A stretch of 64,000 nt of DNA from CBFHSD01 sp965658375 (GCA_965658375.1 CBFHSD010000006.1:1-64000), one strand, 5' to 3'; positions 1-9,140 are shown, counted from the first letter of the stretch. A program made the numbers and translations. Notes: a model not told the origin generated them from the sequence alone.

Positions 1-834
1 TGCAAAACGACCACCATCTAAGGGAACAAGCGGGCGAAGTTCTGGTGGAATAACCGGAACAACTTTCACTATCATCCATTCTGGACGGTTCTCAATTCTC
101 GTGTTTGCATCACGGAAAGATTCAACAACTTGAAGACGTTTAAGCGCTTCATTTTTACGTTGTTGAGACGTTTCAGTATTTGCTTTGTGACGCAACTCAT
201 AAGAAAGAGAATCTAAGTCTAAACGCTTTAACAATTCATAAAGCGCATCAGCACCCATCTTAGCAATGAACTTATTAGGATCATTTTCATCTAAGTATTG
301 GTTCTCTTTCGGTAAACGATCTAAAGTATCAAGGTACTCTTCCTCAGTCATGAAGTCAAGGTACATCCATGGTTCCCCATCATTTCTTACACCACCACCT
401 GGGTTAACCACCACATAGCGCTCGTAGTAAATGATTCCATCTAACTTCTTAGTTGGAAGGCCTAATAAATAACCAATTTTATTTGGTAAAGATTTAAAGT
501 ACCAGATGTGTGCTACAGGCACAACCAACTGGATATGACCCATACGTTCTCTTCTTACTTTCTTCTCAGTTACCTCTACACCACAGCGGTCACAAACAAT
601 TCCTTTGTAACGAATTCTTTTGTATTTCCCACAATGACATTCATAATCCTTTACTGGTCCAAAGATGCGTTCGCAAAAAAGACCATCGCGCTCAGGCTTA
701 TAAGTACGGTAATTTATTGTTTCTGGCTTAAGTACTTCACCGTGTGATCTCTCCAAAATTTGCTCCGGAGAAGCAAGTGAAATGGTGATTTTCTTGAAGT
801 TACTGGTTGCCCTATTTTCTTTTTTAAGCGCCAT
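1..834 (-). CDS. rpoC: DNA-directed RNA polymerase subunit beta' (N-terminal part)
   Basis: Beta' subunit of the core RNA polymerase, which carries the catalytic centre and clamp. Only the first 278 codons are in the window; the gene runs off the left edge, so the NADFDGD catalytic motif is not visible. Translation gives an RpoC N-terminus with the clamp zinc ribbon (Cys66, Cys68, Cys81, Cys84), followed by the GHIQL clamp motif and ending at the conserved PLDGGRFA stretch. The ATG at 834 lies 46 bases after the rpoB stop, as in the usual rpoBC operon. No promoter is visible in the gap, so it is expected to be cotranscribed with rpoB. Confidence 0.98.
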   Translation of the reverse strand, partial: MALKKENRATSNFKKITISLASPEQILERSHGEVLKPETINYRTYKPERDGLFCERIFGPVKDYECHCGKYKRIRYKGIVCDRCGVEVTEKKVRRERMGHIQLVVPVAHIWYFKSLPNKIGYLLGLPTKKLDGIIYYERYVVVNPGGGVRNDGEPWMYLDFMTEEEYLDTLDRLPKENQYLDENDPNKFIAKMGADALYELLKRLDLDSLSYELRHKANTETSQQRKNEALKRLQVVESFRDANTRIENRPEWMIVKVVPVIPPELRPLVPLDGGRFA

Positions 835-880
835 AGCTCATTGAATTAAAGTCAGTTCAAAAATTACGTTCAACAATAGA

Positions 881-3800
881 TTAGTCCAATGAAATATTGA
901 GTCCTAATCCGTGCATTTCGTGGAGCAATACGTTAAATGATTCCGGAATTCCAGGTGTTGGAAGTGGATCTCCTTTAACAATTGCTTCATAAGCTTTGGC
1001 CCTACCAATCACATCATCTGACTTTACTGTCAAGATTTCTTGAAGGATATGAGATGCTCCAAAGGCTTCCAATGCCCAAACTTCCATCTCACCAAAACGC
1101 TGTCCCCCAAATTGAGCTTTACCGCCCAATGGTTGTTGCGTAATTAATGAGTATGGCCCGATTGAACGTGCGTGCATTTTAGAATCTACCAAGTGGTGAA
1201 GTTTCAACATGTAAATCACCCCAACAGTTGCTGGCTGATCAAATCTTTCTCCTGTACCACCATCGTATAAGTAAGTCTTCCCTAAATCAGGAATACCTGC
1301 TTGTTCTGTGTAACCTTGAATTTCGTCTAGAGATGCCCCATCAAAAATTGGCGTTGCAAACTTTTTACCTAGATTCAATCCAGCCCAACCAAGAACTGTT
1401 TCATAAATCTGTCCTAGGTTCATACGAGAAGGTACCCCTAATGGATTTAGAACAATATCTACTGGAGTTCCATCCTCTGTAAATGGCATGTCCGCATCAC
1501 GAACAATTCGTGAAACAATACCCTTGTTACCATGACGACCCGCCATTTTATCACCAACTTTAAGCTTACGCTTTTTGGCAACGAAAATCTTAGCCGATTT
1601 CACAATTCCAGAAGGAAGTTCATCACCAACAGAGATAGCAAACTTTTGACGTTTGTTCTCACCAATAGCGTCATTCACGCGCATCTTATAGTTTACAAAC
1701 AAACGCTCTATCAATTCATTCTTCTCTGCATCGGTTGTCCAACCCGCAGGGTTAATATCAGCATAATCAAGTACGTTCAATAGTTTAAGAGTAAACTTAG
1801 TACCCTTTTTCACTATCTCTTCTCTAAAGTTGTTATAAACTCCTTGTGCCGTTTTACCATTCACGAGAGAGAATAACTTCTCTACCAATACAGACTTGAT
1901 TTCTTTCAATTGCTTGTCAAGTTCTGCGTCTAAATTGGCTAACACCTCTTTATCTTGAGCTCTTTGCTTACGATCTTTAATAGCTCTTGAGAACAATTTT
2001 TTACCGATTACAACTCCTGTTTCACCAGGACCAGCTTTCAAGGAAGCATCTTTTACATCACCAGCTTTATCACCGAAGATTGCTCTCAGGAGTTTCTCTT
2101 CCGGTGTTGGATCAGATTCACCTTTTGGTGTGATTTTACCAATTAGAATATCACCTTCAGTGATTTCAGTTCCAATTCTAATTAAACCATGCTCATCAAG
2201 GTTTCTTGTTGCCTCTTCCGAAACATTTGGAATATCAGAAGTAAGTTCTTCAAGACCACGTTTCGTATCGCGCACGTCCATTGAGAACTCATCAATATGC
2301 ACCGATGTGAAGATATCTTCTCTTACAACTCTTTCAGAAATTACAATCGCATCCTCAAAGTTGTACCCTTTCCAAGGCATGAAGGCCACTTTCATGTTTC
2401 TACCCAAGGCTAATTCACCTTGCTCTGTAGCATAACCTTCACAAAGAACTTGTCCTTTATCTACTCTATCTCCGACTCTGACAATCGGATTCAAATTAAC
2501 GGTCGTTCCTTGATTCGTTTTTAAGAACTTAGTAAGTAAGTACTCTTTTGAATCATCTTTAAAGCTTACCAAACGATCCTCGTCAGAACGGTCATACTTA
2601 ATGATCACTCGTTTCGCGTCCACATACTCAACTGTACCTGGACCTTCTGCATTGATCAATACTCTTGAATCGTGAGCAATATCTCCTTCCAATCCAGTTC
2701 CTACAATAGGAGCTTCTGGTACAAGAAGTGGTACCGCTTGACGCTGCATGTTTGATCCCATTAATGCACGGTTGGCATCATCGTGCTCCAAGAAAGGAAT
2801 CAAAGAAGCTGCAATTGATGCAATCTGATTTGGTGCAACATCCATCAAGCTCACCTTTTCAGGTTCTACTACTGGGAAATCACCTTCAAAACGCGATTTT
2901 ACAATGCCTTTTTCAAAGCTACCATCGTCTTCAATTGGTGCGTTTGCTTGAGCTATTGTTTGTCCATCTTCCTCCTCTGCTGTGAGATAAGTAATTCCCG
3001 CATTATCGAGGTTTACTTTACCGTTTTCTACATTTCTGTATGGGGTTTCGATGAAACCAAGTGAGTTCACCTTTGCAAAAACACACAATGAAGATATCAA
3101 ACCAATGTTTGGTCCCTCTGGTGTTTCAATGGTACATAAACGACCATAATGTGTGTAATGAACATCACGAACCTCAAATCCTGCTCTTTCACGAGAAAGC
3201 CCACCTGGTCCTAGGGCAGACAGCCTTCTTTTATGAGTAACCTCAGATAATGGATTTGTTTGATCCATGAACTGAGACAACTGATTTGTACCAAAGAAAG
3301 AATTGATTACCGAGCTTAATGTCTTCGCATTGATTAAATCAATAGGCGTGAACACCTCGTTGTCACGCACATTCATGCGTTCACGAATTGTTCTTGCCAT
3401 TCTAGCAAGACCTACTCCAAATTGATTGTATAACTGCTCGCCAACTGTACGCACACGTCTATTGCTCAGGTGATCAATATCATCTACGTCCGTTTTAGAA
3501 TTAATTAAGGCTATCAAATATTTAATGATTGATATGATATCTTGTTTGGTCAACACTCGGTTTTCCTTATCAATATCTAATCCTAACTTTTTGTTGATTC
3601 TAAAACGTCCAACTTCTCCAAGATCATATCGCTTGTCTGAGAAGAAGAGTTTGTCGATCACTCCACGTGCAGTTTCTTCATCTGGTGGTTCTGCATTACG
3701 CAAAACTCGGTAAATGTGCTCTACTGCCTCAATTTCTGAATTTGAAGGATCTTTCTGAAGCGTATTATAGATAATCGCGTAATCCGCAGAATTCACATCT

Positions 3801-4693
3801 TCTTTGTGAAGAAGAATCGTTTTCGTTCCAGAGTCCAAGATTAAATCAACATGGTCGCTTTCGATGATGGTTTCTCGATCAATGATAACTTCATTTCTTT
3901 CTATAGAAACAACTTCACCAGTATCTTCATCAACGAAATCTTCGAACCACGTTTTCAATACTCTAGCCGCTAATTTACGACCAATGCTTCTTTTCAACCC
4001 AGCTTTAGAAACCTTAATCTCATCTGCTAAATCGAAAATCTCTAAAATATCTTTATCACTTTCATATCCGATAGCACGGAAAAGTGTTGTAACCGGTAAT
4101 TTTTTCTTACGATCGATGTACGCATACATCACAGAATTGATATCCGTAGCGAATTCGATCCAAGAACCTTTAAAAGGAATTACTCGAGCACTGTAAAGCT
4201 TGGTTCCATTTGCATGGTAGCTCTGCCCGAAGAATACACCAGGTGAACGATGTAATTGAGATACAATAACTCTTTCTGCTCCATTCACTATGAATGAACC
4301 ACTTGGAGTCATGTATGGTATTGTACCCAAGTACACATCTTGCACGATGGTCTCGAAATCCTCATGTTCAGGATCTGTACAATACAATTTCATTTTCGCT
4401 TTCAAGGGAACACTGTAGGTCAAGCCTCGTTCCATTGTTTCAGCGATCGTATATCTAGGTGGATCTATGTAGTAATCAAGGAATTCTAAAACAAAGTTAT
4501 TCCTTGCATCAGTAATAGGAAAGTTCTCACTGAAAACCTTGAAAAGCCCTTCATTCTTTCTCTTGTCAGGAGTTGTTTCAAGTTGAAAGAAATCCTGAAA
4601 AGATTTGATTTGTATATCAAGAAAATCAGGATAAGGTAGTTGGTTTTTTGTGGAAGCGAATGTAATACGCTTATTTCTCTTGATTTCTGCCAT
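881..4693 (-). CDS. rpoB: DNA-directed RNA polymerase subunit beta
   Basis: Beta subunit of RNA polymerase, 1270 residues, normal for Bacteroidota. The rifampicin-binding region is visible (SQLSQFMDQTNPLSE, then HKRRLSALGPGGL). The positions equivalent to E. coli D516, H526 and S531 all hold the wild-type residue, so no classical resistance substitution is present. Other landmarks are PEGPNIGLI, KVGDKMAGRHGNKG in the C-terminal half, and the GGKAQFGGQRFGEMEVWALEA clamp-anchor region near the C terminus. It sits between rplL and rpoC in the conserved order. A strong hairpin without a U-tract in the rplL-rpoB gap (4751-4776) may set the ratio between ribosomal protein and polymerase mRNA. Confidence 0.99.
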   Translation of the reverse strand: MAEIKRNKRITFASTKNQLPYPDFLDIQIKSFQDFFQLETTPDKRKNEGLFKVFSENFPITDARNNFVLEFLDYYIDPPRYTIAETMERGLTYSVPLKAKMKLYCTDPEHEDFETIVQDVYLGTIPYMTPSGSFIVNGAERVIVSQLHRSPGVFFGQSYHANGTKLYSARVIPFKGSWIEFATDINSVMYAYIDRKKKLPVTTLFRAIGYESDKDILEIFDLADEIKVSKAGLKRSIGRKLAARVLKTWFEDFVDEDTGEVVSIERNEVIIDRETIIESDHVDLILDSGTKTILLHKEDVNSADYAIIYNTLQKDPSNSEIEAVEHIYRVLRNAEPPDEETARGVIDKLFFSDKRYDLGEVGRFRINKKLGLDIDKENRVLTKQDIISIIKYLIALINSKTDVDDIDHLSNRRVRTVGEQLYNQFGVGLARMARTIRERMNVRDNEVFTPIDLINAKTLSSVINSFFGTNQLSQFMDQTNPLSEVTHKRRLSALGPGGLSRERAGFEVRDVHYTHYGRLCTIETPEGPNIGLISSLCVFAKVNSLGFIETPYRNVENGKVNLDNAGITYLTAEEEDGQTIAQANAPIEDDGSFEKGIVKSRFEGDFPVVEPEKVSLMDVAPNQIASIAASLIPFLEHDDANRALMGSNMQRQAVPLLVPEAPIVGTGLEGDIAHDSRVLINAEGPGTVEYVDAKRVIIKYDRSDEDRLVSFKDDSKEYLLTKFLKTNQGTTVNLNPIVRVGDRVDKGQVLCEGYATEQGELALGRNMKVAFMPWKGYNFEDAIVISERVVREDIFTSVHIDEFSMDVRDTKRGLEELTSDIPNVSEEATRNLDEHGLIRIGTEITEGDILIGKITPKGESDPTPEEKLLRAIFGDKAGDVKDASLKAGPGETGVVIGKKLFSRAIKDRKQRAQDKEVLANLDAELDKQLKEIKSVLVEKLFSLVNGKTAQGVYNNFREEIVKKGTKFTLKLLNVLDYADINPAGWTTDAEKNELIERLFVNYKMRVNDAIGENKRQKFAISVGDELPSGIVKSAKIFVAKKRKLKVGDKMAGRHGNKGIVSRIVRDADMPFTEDGTPVDIVLNPLGVPSRMNLGQIYETVLGWAGLNLGKKFATPIFDGASLDEIQGYTEQAGIPDLGKTYLYDGGTGERFDQPATVGVIYMLKLHHLVDSKMHARSIGPYSLITQQPLGGKAQFGGQRFGEMEVWALEAFGASHILQEILTVKSDDVIGRAKAYEAIVKGDPLPTPGIPESFNVLLHEMHGLGLNISLD

Positions 4694-4750
4694 GAACTTT
4701 AAATCAGAAGGTTAGAACAACGTTAGTATAATGGGCTATAAACAAACAAG

Positions 4751-4776
4751 GGTTTAGACCCTTTCGGGTCTAAACC
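4751..4776 (-). promoter_or_regulatory. Perfect 11-bp hairpin between rplL and rpoB (putative attenuator or processing site)
   Basis: Inverted repeat GGTTTAGACCC / GGGTCTAAACC with a four-base loop. On the transcribed (minus) strand it is followed by CTTGTTTG rather than a U-run, so it is not a standard intrinsic terminator. E. coli has a partial terminator and an RNase III site in the same rplL-rpoB gap; an equivalent role here is inference. Confidence 0.6.
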
Positions 4777-4807
4777 TAATGTTAAAATCGGCTTTAAAAG
4801 CCTTTTA

Positions 4808-5185
4808 TTATTTAATCTCAACTTCAGCCCCAGCTTCTTCTAGTTGAGTTTTCATAGCTTCAGCTTCATCTTTAGCTACACCTTCTTTAATTGCTTTAGG
4901 TGCACCATCAACTAACTCTTTAGCCTCTTTAAGACCAAGACCAGCTAATTCCTTAACTGCCTTAACTACTTTCAGTTTTTGACCACCAGCTGCCTTAAGA
5001 ATTACATCGAATTCTGTTTGTTCTTCAGCAGCTTCTCCGCCACCACCAGCAGCAGGACCTGCAACAGCTACAGCTGCAGCAGCAGGTTCAATACCGTATT
5101 CTTCTTTTAAAATGTCAGCTAACTCATTTACCTCTTTTACGGTAAGGTTTACAAGTTGTTCAGCGAAAGCTTTAATATCTGCCAT
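4808..5185 (-). CDS. rplL: 50S ribosomal protein bL12 (L7/L12)
   Basis: Stalk protein that binds uL10 as dimers and recruits and activates translational GTPases. It has 125 residues, the usual length: an N-terminal dimerisation segment (residues 1-35), an Ala/Gly-rich hinge (about 36-55, including AVAGPAAGGGG), and the C-terminal domain with the conserved VKAVKELAGLGLKEAKELVD helix region. It lies 33 bases downstream of its partner rplJ and upstream of rpoB, the standard arrangement. It is very probably cotranscribed with rplJ; the hairpin at 4751-4776 lies in its 3' region. Confidence 0.99.
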   Translation of the reverse strand: MADIKAFAEQLVNLTVKEVNELADILKEEYGIEPAAAAVAVAGPAAGGGGEAAEEQTEFDVILKAAGGQKLKVVKAVKELAGLGLKEAKELVDGAPKAIKEGVAKDEAEAMKTQLEEAGAEVEIK

Positions 5186-5218
5186 CTCTATATTTATTTA
5201 GTTCTAGTTTATAAAAAA

Positions 5219-5743
5219 TTAAGATTCTTTTTCAGACAAAGTTTTGACTATACCAGCCAACTTGTCGTTTCCAGATTGAAGTTGAGAAATAACTTTCTTC
5301 GCTGGAGATTGTAGTAATGCAATTACCTCTGCAACCAATTCGTCCTTCGACTTCAAGGCTACCAATGTATCGAGCATCTCATCTCCTACGTAAACGCTTT
5401 CCTCAACATAAGCCGCCTTTAAAATCGGCTTATCAGAGTTTTTTCGGAATTCCTTGATCAGTTTTGCTGGGTCATTACCAACTTCTGAAAGCAGAAGTGA
5501 AGTATTGCCTTTTAAAACCGGATACATGTCTTCAAAGTTCTTATGAGACACTTGTTCCATTGCTTTTTGAAGCAATTTGTTCTTAACCACTTTTAGCTCT
5601 ACGCCACGGTTAAAACTTAGTCTTCTCAACTTTGAAGTCTGTTCAGCATCAAGAGCTCCAATGTCTGCAAGGTAAACCACAGCATTGTTGCTTAACGTTT
5701 CCGTTAAATCACCGATGACCTGACTTTTTTCTTCTTTTGTCAT
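5219..5743 (-). CDS. rplJ: 50S ribosomal protein uL10
   Basis: Stalk base protein that binds 23S rRNA with uL11 and carries the bL12 dimers through its C-terminal helix. It has 174 residues. The N-terminal globular domain (MTKEEKSQVIGDLTETLSNN; LKVVKNKLLQKAM) and the C-terminal stalk-binding region (IALLQSPAKKVISQLQ onwards) are both recognisable. The gap to the upstream rplA gene is only 27 bases, so there is no room for the long L10-binding leader known from E. coli. Any autoregulation would have to act elsewhere in the operon. Confidence 0.98.
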   Translation of the reverse strand: MTKEEKSQVIGDLTETLSNNAVVYLADIGALDAEQTSKLRRLSFNRGVELKVVKNKLLQKAMEQVSHKNFEDMYPVLKGNTSLLLSEVGNDPAKLIKEFRKNSDKPILKAAYVEESVYVGDEMLDTLVALKSKDELVAEVIALLQSPAKKVISQLQSGNDKLAGIVKTLSEKES

Positions 5744-5770
5744 ATTTTACTCAGGTTTTGGCATTAACAA

Positions 5771-6466
5771 TTAAGCTCCAACAGATTTAGGTTCAATTCT
5801 AATTCCAGGGCTCATTGTACTTGACATCGCGATACTTTTAACGTATGTACCTTTTGCCGCAGCCGGTTTCATTTTAATTATAGTTTGAAGTAGTTCATCT
5901 GCATTCTCTTCAATTTTAGCAGCATCAAAAGACGCTTTTGCAACCGAAGCATGAATGATTCCATACTTATCAACTTTAAAATCAATTTTACCAGCTTTGG
6001 TATCAGTTACAGCCTTAGCAATATCCATAGTTACTGTTCCTGTTTTTGGATTAGGCATTAATCCTCTAGGTCCCAAAATACGACCTAACTGACCAACTTT
6101 TCCCATAACAGAAGGCATTGTAATGATTACGTCTACATCTGTCCATCCAGACTTGATTTTCTCAACGTATTCATCCAAACCTACATAATCAGCACCTGCT
6201 TCTTTCGCTTCAGCCTCTTTGTCAGGCGTACACATTACCAGTACACGAACATTTTTCCCAGTTCCGTGTGGTAATGAAACACTACCACGAACCATTTGAT
6301 TAGCTTTACGAGGATCTACACCAAGACGTACTGCTAGATCTACAGTTGCATCAAACTTCATGGTAGAAATTTCTTTCACCAAGCTTGCTGCTTCCTTCAA
6401 TGAGTATGTACTTGACGTATCTACCTTGTTTAAAGCCTCTTTTTGCTTTTTCGTTAATCTGGCCAT
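5771..6466 (-). CDS. rplA: 50S ribosomal protein uL1
   Basis: L1-stalk protein involved in E-site tRNA release, and in many bacteria the translational repressor of rplK-rplA. It has 231 residues, normal length. The signature region GKVGQLGRILGPRGLMPNPK is present around residues 120-140. It follows rplK by 26 bases, so it is translated from the same message. A hairpin upstream of rplK (6946-6979) is the obvious place to look for an L1-binding mRNA site. Confidence 0.99.
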   Translation of the reverse strand: MARLTKKQKEALNKVDTSSTYSLKEAASLVKEISTMKFDATVDLAVRLGVDPRKANQMVRGSVSLPHGTGKNVRVLVMCTPDKEAEAKEAGADYVGLDEYVEKIKSGWTDVDVIITMPSVMGKVGQLGRILGPRGLMPNPKTGTVTMDIAKAVTDTKAGKIDFKVDKYGIIHASVAKASFDAAKIEENADELLQTIIKMKPAAAKGTYVKSIAMSSTMSPGIRIEPKSVGA

Positions 6467-6492
6467 TGTTTAAATTTTCAACTCCTAATGAG

Positions 6493-6918
6493 TTACTTTT
6501 TAACTTGTATTCCCATACTACGTGCAGTTCCCGCAACCATATTCATTGCAGATTCCACAGTAAAGCAGTTCAAATCCGGCATTTTGTCTGTTGCAATTTG
6601 CCTTACTTGATCTTCAGTAATTGTAGCAACCTTATTCTTGTTAGATTCCGGAGAACCCGACTTGATTTTAGCTGCTTCCTTTAACTGTACAGCAACTGGA
6701 GGTGTTTTTACAATAAAGTCGAACGATTTGTCCATGTATACTGTAATCACCACCGGTAGCAGTTTTCCCGCTTTATCCTGTGTTCTGGCATTGAACTGCT
6801 TGCAGAACTCCATGATATTCACACCTTTCGCACCTAAAGCAGGTCCTACGGGAGGTGAAGGGTTGGCTGCGCCACCTTTTACCTGAAGCTTAATTAATGC
6901 ACTTATTTCTTTTGCCAT
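6493..6918 (-). CDS. rplK: 50S ribosomal protein uL11
   Basis: Forms the GTPase-associated centre with 23S rRNA helices 43/44. It has 141 residues, the family length. The N-terminal domain holds the proline-rich PSPPVGPALGAKGVNI motif (about residues 20-36) and the C-terminal RNA-binding domain ends in AGTARSMGIQVKK. It starts 79 bases downstream of nusG, and that gap contains an 11-bp hairpin. Confidence 0.99.
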   Translation of the reverse strand: MAKEISALIKLQVKGGAANPSPPVGPALGAKGVNIMEFCKQFNARTQDKAGKLLPVVITVYMDKSFDFIVKTPPVAVQLKEAAKIKSGSPESNKNKVATITEDQVRQIATDKMPDLNCFTVESAMNMVAGTARSMGIQVKK

Positions 6919-6945
6919 TTTTAAACGGGTTTATTATAGACTGAC

Positions 6946-6979
6946 TTTACGTTTTGGGAAGCTTTAATCAAAACGCAAA
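6946..6979 (-). promoter_or_regulatory. Hairpin in the nusG-rplK gap (candidate L1 autoregulatory site)
   Basis: On the minus strand, TTTGCGTTTTG pairs with CAAAACGTAAA (11 pairs, one G-U) across a 12-base loop, 28 bases before the rplK ATG. No U-run follows, so it is not an intrinsic terminator. The position matches where uL1 represses its own operon in other bacteria. I could not verify the specific L1-binding internal loop, so the role is inference. Confidence 0.4.
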
Positions 6980-6997
6980 ATCATGATTATAAACTAA

Positions 6998-7558
6998 TTA
7001 CTCTTTTTCAACTTGCATATAACCCAACTCTAATGGTGTTTTTCTACCGAAAATCTTCACCATTACCTTGAGTTTCTTCTTATCTTCATTTATCTCTTCA
7101 ATAACTCCTGAGAAACTATTGAAAGGACCATCTATTACCTTAACGGTTTCTCCAACTATGTAAGGAATATTTACTTCCTCCGCACTGTCGGCCAATTCAT
7201 CGACCTTTCCAAGAATCCTATTTACTTCAGACTGTCGCATTGGCACAGGGTCTCCACCTTTTGAAGCACCCAAGAAACCCAAGACATTAGGAACATTCTT
7301 CACAATATGAGGAATCTCCCCTGAAAGCACTGCTTCGATCAGAACATATCCTGGAAAAAAGTTACGCTCTTTGCTCACTTTTTTTCCATTTCTAATCTGA
7401 AAGACTTTCTCCGTTGGTATTAGAATCTGATTGATGTACTTTTCTAAAGCCAAGCGATCAATCTCTAATTCAAGCGCCTCTTTCACCTTCTTCTCTTTTC
7501 CACTTACCGCTCTTACTACGTACCAACGTGGGGTTGCTTGTGCAGAATTTTCCGCCAT
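6998..7558 (-). CDS. nusG: Transcription termination/antitermination factor NusG
   Basis: Elongation factor that binds the RNA polymerase clamp and links it to ribosomes or Rho. It has 186 residues: an N-terminal NGN domain (RWYVVRAVSGKEKKVKEAL; FFPGYVLIEA) and a C-terminal KOW domain starting near residue 130 (VGETVKVIDGPFNSFSGVIEEI). It lies 14 bases downstream of secE, the near-universal secE-nusG pair, and precedes the rplKAJL-rpoBC genes. Confidence 0.99.
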   Translation of the reverse strand: MAENSAQATPRWYVVRAVSGKEKKVKEALELEIDRLALEKYINQILIPTEKVFQIRNGKKVSKERNFFPGYVLIEAVLSGEIPHIVKNVPNVLGFLGASKGGDPVPMRQSEVNRILGKVDELADSAEEVNIPYIVGETVKVIDGPFNSFSGVIEEINEDKKKLKVMVKIFGRKTPLELGYMQVEKE

Positions 7559-7572
7559 AACTTTACCGGAGA

Positions 7573-7764
7573 TTAATAAATTGCTTGATACAAGATGTTA
7601 GTCACTTGACTAAAACCTACATCCATTAAATAAATCACTGCAGCAATAATGAAAGATGCTACCAAAACTAAAACTGAACTTGCTTGAAGTTCCTTCCAAG
7701 ATGGCCAAGTTACCTTATTTCGCAACTCGTCATATGATTCAAGAATGTATTGTTTCACAGCCAT
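7573..7764 (-). CDS. secE: Preprotein translocase subunit SecE
   Basis: Single-span membrane subunit of the SecYEG channel. It has 63 residues, the short form common outside gamma-proteobacteria. An amphipathic helix contains the conserved ELRNKVTWPSWKEL motif (residues 13-26), followed by one transmembrane segment (about 30-50). The gene lies between tRNA-Trp and nusG, the classic location. The ATG at 7764 is 14 bases beyond the tRNA 3' end, so the tRNA must be processed out of the same transcript. Confidence 0.98.
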   Translation of the reverse strand: MAVKQYILESYDELRNKVTWPSWKELQASSVLVLVASFIIAAVIYLMDVGFSQVTNILYQAIY

Positions 7765-7777
7765 AGCTTTTTATTTG

Positions 7778-7850
7778 CACGGGTGGTAGGAATCGAACCC
7801 ACAGCCGCTGGTTTTGGAGACCAGTGCTCTACCAATTGAGCTACACCCGT
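7778..7850 (-). tRNA. tRNA-Trp (anticodon CCA)
   Basis: A 73-nt cloverleaf on the minus strand. The acceptor stem is ACGGGTG/CACCCGT with discriminator G, the D-arm contains GTAGCTCAATTGGTAGAGC, the anticodon loop is CTCCAAA (CCA), and the T-arm contains GGTTCGATTCC. No CCA is encoded. It sits between tuf and secE and is probably excised from the long transcript. Confidence 0.97.
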
Positions 7851-7900
7851 AATTCTCAATGAGTTCGCTTCAAGCTCAACTCAAACTTTCTATGATGTGC

Positions 7901-7928
7901 AAAGGTACCCCGTTTCTGAGGTACCTTT
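7901..7928 (-). promoter_or_regulatory. 9-bp hairpin between tuf and tRNA-Trp
   Basis: AAAGGTACC and GGTACCTTT flank a ten-base loop. On the minus strand the stem is followed by GCACATC, not a U-tract. It could stabilise the tuf 3' end, guide processing upstream of tRNA-Trp, or attenuate transcription; the sequence does not decide between these. Confidence 0.45.
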
Positions 7929-7952
7929 CCAACATCTATTATATTAAGACTT

Positions 7953-9140
7953 TTAGTCTAAAATCTCTACAATTTGTCCTGCACCAACTGTACGTCCACC
8001 TTCACGAATCGCGAATTTAAGACCTAAGTTTAGTGCTACTGGAGTAATCAAGTCAACAATAATTGTTAAATTATCTCCTGGCATTACCATTTCTCTACCT
8101 TCTTCAAGGATGATTTCACCTGTAACGTCTGTTGTTCTTAAGTAGAACTGTGGACGATACTTATTGTGGAATGGTGTATGACGTCCACCTTCTTCTTTCT
8201 TAAGAATATAAACCTCAGCTTTGAACTTTTTATGAGTGGTAATTGTTCCTGGTCTTGCAATTACCATACCTCTGCTGATATCTTTCTTATCGATACCACG
8301 AAGAAGTAGACCTACATTATCACCAGCTTCACCTCTATCCAAAATCTTACGGAACATTTCCACACCAGTAATAGTTGACTTTAATTTCTCGTCACCCATA
8401 CCTTGGATAAGTACCTCATCCCCTGAATTGATTACACCTGCTTCAATACGACCTGTAGCAACAGTTCCACGACCAGTAATTGAGAATACATCTTCAACTG
8501 GCATCAAGAATTCCTTGTCTACATCTCTAGGAGGAAGTGGAATATGGTTGTCAACTGCATCCATCAATTCCATGATTTTCTCAACCCATGAAGGCTCAGC
8601 ATTCAAGCCACCTAAAGCGGAACCTTGGATTACTGGAGCATCATCACCGTCAAATTCATAGAAAGAAAGCAATTCGCGAATTTCCATTTCAACAAGCTCA
8701 AGAAGCTCTTCATCGTCTACAAGATCCACCTTGTTCATAAACACAACGATTGCAGGTACATTCACCTGACGCGCTAGCAGAATGTGCTCACGAGTTTGTG
8801 GCATTGGCCCATCTGTTGCAGCTACAACTAAGATGGCTCCATCCATTTGAGCAGCACCTGTAATCATGTTTTTCACATAATCCGCGTGACCTGGACAGTC
8901 AACGTGTGCATAATGACGATTTGCAGTTTCATACTCTACGTGCGATGTGTTGATAGTGATACCACGCTCTTTTTCTTCAGGAGCGTTATCAATTGTATCA
9001 AAATCACGCATTTCTGATAACCCTTTGTCAGCAAGTACTTTCGTGATAGCCGCTGTTAAAGTTGTTTTTCCGTGATCTACGTGACCAATCGTACCGATGT
9101 TTACGTGCGGTTTTGAACGATCAAATGTTTCCTTAGCCAT
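7953..9140 (-). CDS. tuf: Elongation factor Tu
   Basis: GTPase that delivers aminoacyl-tRNA to the ribosome. It has 395 residues, full length. The G-domain motifs are all present: GHVDHGKT (about residues 19-26), DCPGHADY (80s) and NKVD (about 136-139), followed by beta-barrel domains 2 and 3 ending in VGAGQIVEILD. It is embedded in a tRNA cluster, with tRNA-Thr(GGU) 80 bases upstream and tRNA-Trp 102 bases downstream, so EF-Tu and some of its ligands are coexpressed. Confidence 0.99.
   Translation of the reverse strand: MAKETFDRSKPHVNIGTIGHVDHGKTTLTAAITKVLADKGLSEMRDFDTIDNAPEEKERGITINTSHVEYETANRHYAHVDCPGHADYVKNMITGAAQMDGAILVVAATDGPMPQTREHILLARQVNVPAIVVFMNKVDLVDDEELLELVEMEIRELLSFYEFDGDDAPVIQGSALGGLNAEPSWVEKIMELMDAVDNHIPLPPRDVDKEFLMPVEDVFSITGRGTVATGRIEAGVINSGDEVLIQGMGDEKLKSTITGVEMFRKILDRGEAGDNVGLLLRGIDKKDISRGMVIARPGTITTHKKFKAEVYILKKEEGGRHTPFHNKYRPQFYLRTTDVTGEIILEEGREMVMPGDNLTIIVDLITPVALNLGLKFAIREGGRTVGAGQIVEILD

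Noticed and set aside
3100..3300. Possible rifampicin resistance substitutions in rpoB
   Set aside because: The cluster I residues match the wild-type pattern, so no resistance is inferred.
4786..4806. A second small palindrome after rplL (GGCTTTAAAAGCC)
   Set aside because: Only about five base pairs form and no U-tract follows; it is too weak to call as a terminator.
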